Positions 34,169 through 41,550 of a DNA stretch of 64,000 nt are shown here, one piece after another. The stretch lies in contig NZ_PKRQ01000001.1 in NCBI RefSeq assembly GCF_002855575.1, positions 372,001-436,000 of the forward strand, read 5' to 3'. The notes beneath the pieces are model-generated. The model had not been told where the DNA came from. It did no database searches and was given only the letters and a program-made list of their open reading frames with translations. Position numbers and translations under genes: made by a program. This stretch comes from Tabrizicola sp. TH137. GTDB taxonomy: Bacteria; Pseudomonadota; Alphaproteobacteria; Rhodobacterales; Rhodobacteraceae. Numbering within the stretch: position 1 is the first letter of the stretch; each line of letters opens with the position of its first letter.

Positions 34169-34950
34169 CCGCCCCGCAGCAGCGCGGCGAAGCCATCGAA
34201 CAGCCCCGGCGCGGCGCAGATCACGCTCCCCGTCTCCCAGGGATCCTCGCTCTGCGCCATGCCCTCCACCCGCACCCCGGCCTCCGCCATCAGGGCCAGC
34301 CCCGCCGCCACATCCCAGGGCCGCAGCCGCCGCTCCCAGAACCCGTCCAGCCGCCCTGCCGCCACATAGGCCAGGTCAAGCGCCGATGCCCCCGTCCGCC
34401 GCACCCCCGCGCACTGCGGCATCAGCCGCGCCAGATCGGCCGCATGGTCACCGATATGCGCCATGCCGCCGAAAGGAATGCCCGTCCCGAACAGCGCCGA
34501 AGACAAGGCCGCCGCCGCCCCGCGCGGCATCAGCCGCCCGTTCAGCCGGAAGCCCAGCCCCGGCGCAGCGGCAAAGGTCTCGCCATGCAGCGGATCATGG
34601 ATCACCCCCAGCCGTGGCCGCCCCTCCACCTCCAGCGCGACCGACACGCACCAATAGGGCAGGCCCCGCAGGAAATTCGTCGTCCCGTCCAGCGGATCGA
34701 CAACCCAGCGCCGCCCGTTCCCCGCCTCCTCTCCCGTCTCCTCGCCCAGCCAGCCATCGCCCGGCCGCGCCCCGAGCAACCGCCGGCGCAACAGCGCCTC
34801 GGCCTCCCGATCCGCCTCCGACACGAAGTCGCCCGCCCGCTTTTCCTCTACATGCAGCAGGTCGCGCGACCGGTGATGCCGCAGCAGTGCCACCCCCGCA
34901 TCCTCCGCCGCCGCCACAGCCAGGGAAAGTTCCGCCGCCCAATCCGTCAC
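34150..34950 (-). CDS. Inositol monophosphatase family protein
   Basis: A 266-residue Mg-dependent sugar- or nucleotide-phosphatase. The metal-binding motifs are complete: DFVSEADREAE, WLGEETGE, WVVDPLDGTTNFLRGLPYWC and RLRPWDVAAGLALMAEAG. Family substrates include inositol phosphates, 3'-phosphoadenylates and fructose bisphosphate; the sequence does not decide among them. The start is GTG 34950, which overlaps the glycosyltransferase stop as GTGA; the longer frame upstream is low-complexity Gly/Ala. The coupling suggests that it processes a phosphorylated sugar in the same pathway. Confidence 0.87.
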   Translation of the reverse strand: MTDWAAELSLAVAAAEDAGVALLRHHRSRDLLHVEEKRAGDFVSEADREAEALLRRRLLGARPGDGWLGEETGEEAGNGRRWVVDPLDGTTNFLRGLPYWCVSVALEVEGRPRLGVIHDPLHGETFAAAPGLGFRLNGRLMPRGAAAALSSALFGTGIPFGGMAHIGDHAADLARLMPQCAGVRRTGASALDLAYVAAGRLDGFWERRLRPWDVAAGLALMAEAGVRVEGMAQSEDPWETGSVICAAPGLFDGFAALLRGGQDSRA

Positions 34951-36008
34951 ACCCGCACCTCCGCCTGCACCTGCGCCAGAACCGCCGCCGCCCGCGCCGC
35001 CACCGCGTCCCAACCCGGCAGCGCCGCGCCCGCCCGCCGCGCCGCCGCCACCATCGCCGCCCGCCGCGCGTCGTCCGCCAACACCTCCCGCAGCGCCGCC
35101 GCAAAGGCCGCCGGATCATCCGGCGGCACCAGCAGCCCCGCCTCCACCGGCACCGTCCCCGGCACCGCGCCCGCCCGGCAACTCACGATCGGCAGGCCCG
35201 CCAGCAACGCCTCGTTGAAGACAATCCCATATCCCTCATAGCGCGTGGCCAGCGCAAAGACCGATGCCTCGGCATAAAGCCTGTCCCGCTCCGCCATCGA
35301 CACCCGCCCCGCCAGCCGGATACGGTCACCGACCGCCGATCCCGCCACCTGCGCCTCCAGCGCCACCACATGGGCCGCATCGCGCGGCGTCCCCGCGATC
35401 ACCGCCTGCCAGTCCAGATCGCCCAGGCTTTCCAGCGCCGCGATCAGCACATCATGCCCCTTGCGCGGGTCCAAAAGGCCCACCGACAGGATCAGGGGCG
35501 GCACCGCCTTCGCCGCCTTCACCACGGCAGGCCGGTCCACCCCCGGCTCCAGCACCGTGATCCGCTCCGCCGCCACGCCATAGCGCGCCACCAGAAGCCC
35601 CGCCACATGCCCGCTCGGCACCAGCACATGGCGGGCCAGCGCCAGATTGTCCCGCTCCCGCCGCCACAACCCTTCGGCCACCGCACCGTCCATCCCCGGC
35701 TCCATCGCCAGCGGATGATGCACCATCGCCACCATCGGCGCCGCGATCCCCGCCAAAGCCGCCGTCGGCAGCGCGCCATAGGCCAGCCCGTCCACAATCA
35801 CCACCCGCCCCGCAGGCTGCGCCGCCAGTTGCGCCACCGCCACCGCCAGCGCCGCCTCACCGGGTTCGGGAAACCCCTCCGGCAGCGTCACCACCGCCAC
35901 CCCATGCCCCGCCGCGCGCAGCGATTCCACGAGCCGCCGATCATAGAAAGACCCCCCCGTCAGGGTCTCCAGGGCACCGGGCAAGGCAAGGGCAAGGTCA
36001 AGCGGCAT
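34947..36008 (-). CDS. Glycosyltransferase family 4 protein
   Basis: A GT-B-fold transferase of about 353 residues. The N-terminal half starts ALALPGALETLTGGSFYDRRL with an AAGH helix cap, and the C-terminal half has ILSVGLLDPRKGHDVLI, then AGTPRDAAHVVALEAQV and the donor-binding EGYGIVFNEALLAGLPIVSC. The Glu-x7-Glu-like motif supports retaining GT4 chemistry with a nucleotide sugar. The start is uncertain: ATG 36008 begins at the family pattern, while an in-frame codon at 36068 would add 20 residues. It forms an operon with the phosphatase-like gene downstream. Confidence 0.82.
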   Translation of the reverse strand: MPLDLALALPGALETLTGGSFYDRRLVESLRAAGHGVAVVTLPEGFPEPGEAALAVAVAQLAAQPAGRVVIVDGLAYGALPTAALAGIAAPMVAMVHHPLAMEPGMDGAVAEGLWRRERDNLALARHVLVPSGHVAGLLVARYGVAAERITVLEPGVDRPAVVKAAKAVPPLILSVGLLDPRKGHDVLIAALESLGDLDWQAVIAGTPRDAAHVVALEAQVAGSAVGDRIRLAGRVSMAERDRLYAEASVFALATRYEGYGIVFNEALLAGLPIVSCRAGAVPGTVPVEAGLLVPPDDPAAFAAALREVLADDARRAAMVAAARRAGAALPGWDAVAARAAAVLAQVQAEVRV

Positions 36009-36688
36009 GCGGCAAAAGGCTTTCAGCAAAGGGCTCTCGGCAATCTCATCACGCAGATCGTGACGCACCGCCCCGTGGGCAAGATAGCCCCCCTTCCCTG
36101 CGCATCAATTCCGCCATCCCATGTTCGGTGGTTTCTCGACAAGGCTCGGCAGTCGCCCGTCGCAGACAGGCGCCACGCCAAACAGGAATTCGGGAAAACG
36201 GACGAAAGCGCAGAACGAGTCCGCGAGCCATAAACGGACTGGAAGCCGCCACCACCTCCATGATCCGTTGGTTTAAGTGGTGCAGAGGATGGACTCTCAC
36301 GGTTCGTTTAGGTTATTGCGTTGGTTAAGGAAAGCTATTTCAACGAGCGGAGCACCCCCAATTCTACCCCAGACTGTCATTCGCCGATTGCGACCCCACC
36401 CTCAAGTGCATAAGCGCGATCCCCGCCGAAACGGAACGAAAGGGGCAGCACATACCTGCCAAACGCGCTCAAAAGCACAGTCACCGAGTCTGAAAACGGT
36501 GACGGCGTGGTGTAATCCAACCTGTTCGAAAATCCTGCTCAGCCAGAGACCCTGTTGGGAACAAAATACTTGGCCATGACCAAAATCAGGCGAACTATGC
36601 ATCAGCAAGCACGCCACTCGGGGAATGCCGGTAAGGTTGTTCAGGTCAGCAGGCGTCGTCGATAAAAAATGCAGATGAAGGACTGAAA
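36009..36688 (+). other. AT-richer intergenic stretch, no gene recognised
   Basis: About 680 bases, dropping from very GC-rich at the glycosyltransferase start to a visibly more AT-rich composition. Short open frames exist on both strands (up to 100 codons), but none has a recognisable domain, a good ribosome site or the codon use of the neighbours. Just before the methyltransferase ATG there is GATGAAGGACTGAAAATG, giving a usable AAGGA ribosome site. I see no transposase, tRNA or attachment-site repeat here. Confidence 0.5.
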
Positions 36689-37441
36689 ATGCTGAATGTT
36701 AAGGGCGCCATAAGAAGGACACTCATCGCTATTTTGGAAAGTGGTGGTGCAAGATATGTGTCGATGAGACCGATACGTCGCCGTGCCTGTACAATCTGCG
36801 ACTTCGAAGGTTATTTTAGGCCTTTTGGTGGCTACTATATACGACCAGATGCAGAGTGCCCATCCTGTGGTTCTCTCGAGCGGCATCGCCTGCTCAAGAT
36901 ATACATTGATGCCAACAAAGTGAATGTCAATAAATGCGACTTACTTCACTTTGCGCCCGAAAACGCAGTTCGCCGCTTTCTAGAGCCTATAGTGAAGAAC
37001 TATGTGACCGCTGATCTTTTTGCTTCAGATGTTGATCACGCTTGGAACATAGAGAACATTGATGCCGAAGATTCCTCCTTCGATATGATTGTATGCTCAC
37101 ATGTTCTGGAGCACGTGAAAACCGAGCAGGCTTTAAGAGAGTTGTTCAGGGTGCTGCGGCCGGGCGGACTGGCAATTCTTATGGTACCTATCTGTGAGGG
37201 CTTGGAAAAAAGTTATGTCAACCCCGCAATAACGAATGCGAGTGATCGATGGGCTCATTTTCAACAGCCAGATCATGATCGAATTATAGGGCGTGATTTT
37301 CGTGATATGGTCCGCAATGCTGGCTTTGAACTGTCAGAGTTTGTGGCTCAAGGAGAACAGGCTGTTATCCACGGTCTTGTGATGGGAGAGCGTATCTTTC
37401 TTGCGCACAAAGTCTTGGAAAACAGTTCTCGTCAAACATGA
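36689..37441 (+). CDS. Zinc-ribbon class I SAM methyltransferase (type 11), probably acquired
   Basis: A 250-residue methyltransferase with an N-terminal four-cysteine zinc ribbon (CTICDFEG near residue 34-41, ECPSCGSLERHR near 56-67) followed by a SAM domain: FDMIVCSHVLEHVK, then ELFRVLRPGGLAILMVP, the signature of Methyltransf_11. Similar proteins occur in polysaccharide and glycan clusters. Codon use is clearly more A/T-rich than every neighbour, and no partner gene is adjacent. It lies in an islet beside a tRNA gene and an IS remnant, which points to horizontal acquisition. Confidence 0.82.
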   Translation: MLNVKGAIRRTLIAILESGGARYVSMRPIRRRACTICDFEGYFRPFGGYYIRPDAECPSCGSLERHRLLKIYIDANKVNVNKCDLLHFAPENAVRRFLEPIVKNYVTADLFASDVDHAWNIENIDAEDSSFDMIVCSHVLEHVKTEQALRELFRVLRPGGLAILMVPICEGLEKSYVNPAITNASDRWAHFQQPDHDRIIGRDFRDMVRNAGFELSEFVAQGEQAVIHGLVMGERIFLAHKVLENSSRQT

Positions 37442-37536
37442 CTGTTCAAGCGCCTTCCACTTTCTCACGGCTCTGTTGCGCAAATTGTGTGCGAGCGGCA
37501 TTTGCTGAACTGAGATTGTGAGGCGCACTTACTTTC

Positions 37537-37700
37537 CTAGAAACCCGCCTCCATCATCTTCTGCTGCCGGGTTGCGAAATCAACGGTCGACAATATTCTG
37601 TTTTCCGTAGGCCTAAGTTTCGGATTGTAGAACACCTCGATGCATTCGAACACGTCCTGCCTTGCGGCTTTGCGGGTCAGGTAGGTGCGATGCCGGATGT
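37537..37700 (-). pseudogene. IS3-family transposase C-terminal remnant
   Basis: The minus-strand frame ending at 37537 encodes RTYLTRKAARQDVFECIE, then VFYNPKLRPTENRILS and VDFATRQQKMMEAGF. This matches the C-terminus of IS3-type OrfB transposases (typical pattern: TR-x2-A-x2-D/V-F-x-YIE-x-FYN, then a serine-proline-x-D/E-F end). The catalytic DDE region is missing, and the sequence upstream of about 37700 is unrelated, so only a fragment remains. GGCTCTGTTGCGCAAATTG at about 37470 resembles an outer end of some IS5/IS6-group elements, which suggests more than one past insertion. Confidence 0.65.
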
Positions 37701-37877
37701 GACGTTGGCCGCAGTCGCATGCCAAAGCTGGCCCCGGTGGAATCGAAGGCAGAGGTGCACGCCCCAAGGTCTTCAGAGGATTGGTAGGAGGCTATGGTAG
37801 GAATGCAAATAGGCTGACGCGGTCGGTACCGTCTAATGCATTGGTTTGTTTATATCATTTAAGAAAACGTCGATTGT

Positions 37878-37954
37878 TGGTGGCGAGGGGGGGACTCGAA
37901 CCCCCGACCCCATGATTATGAGTCATGTGCTCTAACCAGCTGAGCTACCTAGCC
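37878..37954 (-). tRNA. tRNA-Met (CAT), elongator type
   Basis: A 77-nt tRNA including an encoded CCA end. The D-arm reads GCTCAGCTGGTTAGAGC, the anticodon loop is CTCATAA (anticodon CAT), the T-arm is GGGGGTTCGAGTCCCCC, and the 3' end is CCTCGCCACCA. The sequence closely follows E. coli elongator tRNA-Met rather than initiator or tRNA-Ile2. The acceptor arm GGCTAGG against CCTCGCC pairs except at 4:69, which is T opposite C. The AT-richer islet at 36.0-37.9 kb begins right at its 3' end, a common integration site. Confidence 0.93.
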
Positions 37955-38004
37955 ACTGGCGGCGTCCCTACAGACTCCCACGGATGGCGTCAAGCCACCA
38001 TCCA

Positions 38005-40008
38005 TCACCCATGCGCCACCCGCGGGCGGCCCGAGGCGGTGGCGGTCACCGTCGCTTCGATGAACATCGACCGGCCCTCCACTTCCGCCTCCTTCACCTC
38101 CCGCGTCACGCGGACCTGCACCTCTTCGGCCCCCGCCGCCTTGGCCCGCGCCTCTGCCTCGGCCACCAGCGCGGCCTCCATCGCCGCCAGCGCCGCCTCG
38201 CGCTCGCCAAAGGCCTTCAACCCCTCCGCCAGATGCGCCACGAACCGCCCCTCCGCCGGGCTGCTGACCAGCCCGCTCACCCGCTGGCTCACCTGCCCCA
38301 CCACCGCGCCGATGGCATTGGCCACGCCCGCATGTTCCGGCAGCACCATCCGGCAGCCCAGCCGTTCCCCCACCGCGCCGTAATAGGACGGGGCCGAAGC
38401 GCCAAGCCCGATCACCGGCACGCCCAGCCGGGCCGAGATCTCCACCACCCCCCGATGCTGCGCCAGCCCGGCCACCATCAGCCGATGCCGCGCCAGAACC
38501 TCCGGCGCCTCGCCCGCAAAGGCCGGGTCCTCGCCAAAGGCCGCTTCCAGCAGGCAATCCACCGTCTGCGCCGTCAACTGGTCGATGATCGCCTGCGCGA
38601 ACACCCTCTCGTCGGTCGCGAACCGCTCCCCCCGCCCGTTCCGCCGCCGCGCCAGCAGGCGCACCGCCTTTTCCGCCGCCTCCCCGTCCCAGGCCGCCAG
38701 CCGCCCCAGAACATGGCTCGCATCCGAAGGCGTCACGCCCGAAATCATCACCAATCCCCGCGCCACCAGCCGCTCCAGCGCCGCCACTTCCAGCCGCGAG
38801 GTCAGCACCTGCGCCACCGGCATCGGCGCGACCAACCGCCCCAGCACCGCCACATCGCGCGCGCCAAGGCCCCCCGCATTCCCGCCCATCGGAATGGCGA
38901 AGCGCCCGTCAAACTCCCCCACCGCCTCGTTGGAAAGCCAGCGGTCCAGTGCAGCATGCACCATCGCCCCATGCTCCACCGCCAGCAGAGACACCGGCAC
39001 CAGCCGCCGCGGCCCCAGCCGCAACCCGCCGTCCAGCCCTTCGGTGATCAGATGCACCTCGCTGTCGCCGCCCAATCCGGTGGTCCGCATCGCCACGGCC
39101 TCCACCATCGTGCGGAACCCGCCCACCCGCGCGCCCTGCGGGTCGATCTCCGGCAGACCGTCGCGCAACAGCGCCACATCCGTCGTCGTCCCGCCGATGT
39201 CCGATACCAGCGCATCCCTCTCCCCGGTCAACCAGCGTGCCCCCACGATGCTGGCGGCAGGGCCGGAAAGGATCGTCTCGATCGGCCGCTCCCGCACCAT
39301 CGCGGCGGAAATCAGCGCCCCATCCCCCCGCACCACCATCAGCGGCGCATGGATGCCCACCTGATCCAGATGCCGCTCGCAGGCCGCCACCAGCCGGTCG
39401 ATCATCCCGATCAGCCGCGCGTTCAACACCGCCGTCAGCGCCCGCTTCGGCCCGTTCAGATTGGCCGAAAGCTCATGCGAACAGGTCACCGGCCGCCCCG
39501 TCACGCGCCGGATCACCTCCCGCGCCGCCACCTCATGCGCGGGGTTCCGCGTGGCGAAACTCGCCGCCACCGCAAAACCCACCACCTGATCGGCCAGCCC
39601 CGCCACCTCCGCCTCCAGCGCGGCAAGGTCCAGAGGCGCGGCCTCAATCCCGGCATGGCTATGCCCGCCCGCCAGCCGGATCACCGGATCGCCCTTCAGC
39701 GCCTCGATCAGCCCGCCCCGCTCCAGATCGGCCTCGGCAAAGCCGATGAAGACCAGCGCGACCCGTCCCCCCTGCCCCTCGACCAGCGCATTGGTGGCCA
39801 GCGTGGTGGACAGCGACACCAGCGCCACCTCGCCCGCCGCAACCCCCGCCTGCGCCAGCGCGGCATCCACCGCCCGCCCCACGCCCAGCGCCAGATCGCC
39901 CCGCGTGGTCAGCGATTTGGCCGACCCGATCACCTTCGTCGCGGCCTCGTCCACGATGACCGCATCCGTATAGGTTCCGCCCGTGTCCACGCCCAGAAAA
40001 TACGCCAT
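38005..40008 (-). CDS. Hydantoinase A/5-oxoprolinase subunit A family protein
   Basis: A 667-residue protein of the HyuA/OPLAH-A family, ATP-dependent hydrolases of hydantoins and 5-oxoproline-like rings. The two actin-fold phosphate loops are visible: GVDTGGTYTDAVIVDEA at the N-terminus and VSDIGGTTTDVALLRDG near residue 265. Also seen are SLSTTLATNALVEGQGG and SHELSANLNGPKRALTAVLN. The usual partner subunit HyuB is not encoded within the window, and the gene stands alone between a tRNA and rpoN. The substrate cannot be assigned from sequence. Confidence 0.87.
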   Translation of the reverse strand: MAYFLGVDTGGTYTDAVIVDEAATKVIGSAKSLTTRGDLALGVGRAVDAALAQAGVAAGEVALVSLSTTLATNALVEGQGGRVALVFIGFAEADLERGGLIEALKGDPVIRLAGGHSHAGIEAAPLDLAALEAEVAGLADQVVGFAVAASFATRNPAHEVAAREVIRRVTGRPVTCSHELSANLNGPKRALTAVLNARLIGMIDRLVAACERHLDQVGIHAPLMVVRGDGALISAAMVRERPIETILSGPAASIVGARWLTGERDALVSDIGGTTTDVALLRDGLPEIDPQGARVGGFRTMVEAVAMRTTGLGGDSEVHLITEGLDGGLRLGPRRLVPVSLLAVEHGAMVHAALDRWLSNEAVGEFDGRFAIPMGGNAGGLGARDVAVLGRLVAPMPVAQVLTSRLEVAALERLVARGLVMISGVTPSDASHVLGRLAAWDGEAAEKAVRLLARRRNGRGERFATDERVFAQAIIDQLTAQTVDCLLEAAFGEDPAFAGEAPEVLARHRLMVAGLAQHRGVVEISARLGVPVIGLGASAPSYYGAVGERLGCRMVLPEHAGVANAIGAVVGQVSQRVSGLVSSPAEGRFVAHLAEGLKAFGEREAALAAMEAALVAEAEARAKAAGAEEVQVRVTREVKEAEVEGRSMFIEATVTATASGRPRVAHG

Positions 40009-40112
40009 CGCCGCCGCTCGCCCTGCCTGCCGAAACCTGTCAGGCCCGGCACTTAAGGCGAAACCCCGCGAAGATCACCCCCGAAGACGACCTTTCCACG
40101 TCGCCCTCCGCC

Positions 40113-41393
40113 CTACCTGCGCCGCTTTCCCGGCGCACGGCGCAGCCGCGCGGGCGGAATCCCCATCATCTCGCGATATTTCGAAACCGTCCGCCGCGCC
40201 ACCACCCCGCCCTCCGCCTGCAATGCCACCACCAGCGCCTCGTCCGACAGGGGCCGCGTCCGGTCCTCTGCCGCCACCATCTCCGCCAGCCGCGCCCGCA
40301 GCGCCGCCGCCGAAATGTCGGGTGCCCCCTCGCCCCCCATCGCCCCGGAAAACAGCGCCCGCAGCCACAGCGGCCCCTTGGGCGTGTCCACGCTCGTCCC
40401 CGCCACGACCCGGCTCACCGTGCTTTCATGCAGATCCAGGGCCGCGCCCACATCCGCCATGGTCATCGGCACCAGACGGCTCGCCCCGTGATCCAGCGCC
40501 GCCTCCTGCCGCCGCAGGATCTCGCGCCCCACCCGCAGCAAGGTCTCGTTGCGCGCCTCCACCAGCCGCAGCACCGCCCGCGCCGCACCCTGCCCCTCGC
40601 CCCGCCCCGGCTTGACCGAAATCTCGGGCAGCGAGGACCGGTTCAGCGACACCATCCACCCTTCCATCCCCTTCCGCGCGATCAGGTCCGGCTCCCGCAC
40701 CGGTGCGGCCTGCATGTCGAACTGCGCCCCCGGCTTGGGGTTCATCTGCCGCAACCGGCGCAGCGCCGCCTGCACCTCGCCCTCCGCCACGCCCAGCTTC
40801 CGCGCCAGCCGCCCCACATCTCCCGCCGCCACCAGATCCAGATTGGCAATCAGGCCAAGCAGAACCGGATCGGCCATCCCCTCCGCCTCGACCTGAAGCC
40901 GCAGGCAATCCGCCAGCGACCGCGCGAAAAGCCCCGCCGGTTCGATCCGTTGCAACTTCGCCAGCACCAGCGACACCCGCACCACCGGCACGCCAAGCTC
41001 CGCCGCCACTGCCTCGGGCGTCACCCCCAGCCATCCCGAAGGCTCCAGCCCCTCGGTCAAGGCCAGCGCGATCCGCTGATCCTCCGCCGGCAGCCTTTGC
41101 CGCGCGATCCACCCCGAGACATGGGCCATCAGGCTCGGCCCGGCACCCTCGACCTGCTCCAGACTCTCGCCCGATGCCTCGCCGCTGCCGCGCAACGCGC
41201 CGTCCCAGCGCGGCAACCACTCTCCCGCCGCCGCCGGGCGCAGCATCAAGGCCGGGTTCTCCGCCGCCTGCTCCTCCAGATAGCGCGTCAACCCCGCCGC
41301 ATCCGCCTTCAGCACGCGGATCGACGCATGCAGCCCCGCCGTCAGGCTCAGCCGCTGCCGTGTGGTAACCCCGATCCTCTGGCGCGTTGACAT
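40113..41393 (-). CDS. rpoN: RNA polymerase sigma-54 factor, compact form
   Basis: A 426-residue sigma-54. The C-terminal RpoN box is intact apart from one change (ARRTVSKYR near residue 396, consensus ARRTVAKYR), and the DNA-binding helix TMADVGAALDLHESTVSRVV and core-binding domain (GLEPSGWLGV, LQRIEPAGLFARSL, LRQMNPKPGAQFDM) are present. Region I is short and starts RQRLSLTAGLHASIRVLK, less glutamine-rich than usual, and the acidic region II seems reduced. Rhodobacter species can carry several specialised RpoN copies; no nif or flagellar gene is nearby to indicate the regulon. The ATG at 41393 is preceded by GGCGGG. Confidence 0.9.
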   Translation of the reverse strand: MSTRQRIGVTTRQRLSLTAGLHASIRVLKADAAGLTRYLEEQAAENPALMLRPAAAGEWLPRWDGALRGSGEASGESLEQVEGAGPSLMAHVSGWIARQRLPAEDQRIALALTEGLEPSGWLGVTPEAVAAELGVPVVRVSLVLAKLQRIEPAGLFARSLADCLRLQVEAEGMADPVLLGLIANLDLVAAGDVGRLARKLGVAEGEVQAALRRLRQMNPKPGAQFDMQAAPVREPDLIARKGMEGWMVSLNRSSLPEISVKPGRGEGQGAARAVLRLVEARNETLLRVGREILRRQEAALDHGASRLVPMTMADVGAALDLHESTVSRVVAGTSVDTPKGPLWLRALFSGAMGGEGAPDISAAALRARLAEMVAAEDRTRPLSDEALVVALQAEGGVVARRTVSKYREMMGIPPARLRRAPGKRRR

Positions 41394-41550
41394 GCCCGCC
41401 AGCCTAGGCCCCCCGCCCGCCCCCCGCAACACCCCCCCACAACACCTCCCCGCAGCGCGCCACAAGCGCAGCGGACCCTTCGCCGCATCCCCGCCCCTCG
41501 CCATTCCCGCCGATCCGGCCTAGGGTCCGCCCGACAGCCGGACCCATGCC

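Noticed and set aside
36277-36579. A 100-codon plus-strand frame in the AT-richer islet
   Set aside because: No ribosome site, no recognisable domain, and codon use unlike either the islet methyltransferase or the host genes.
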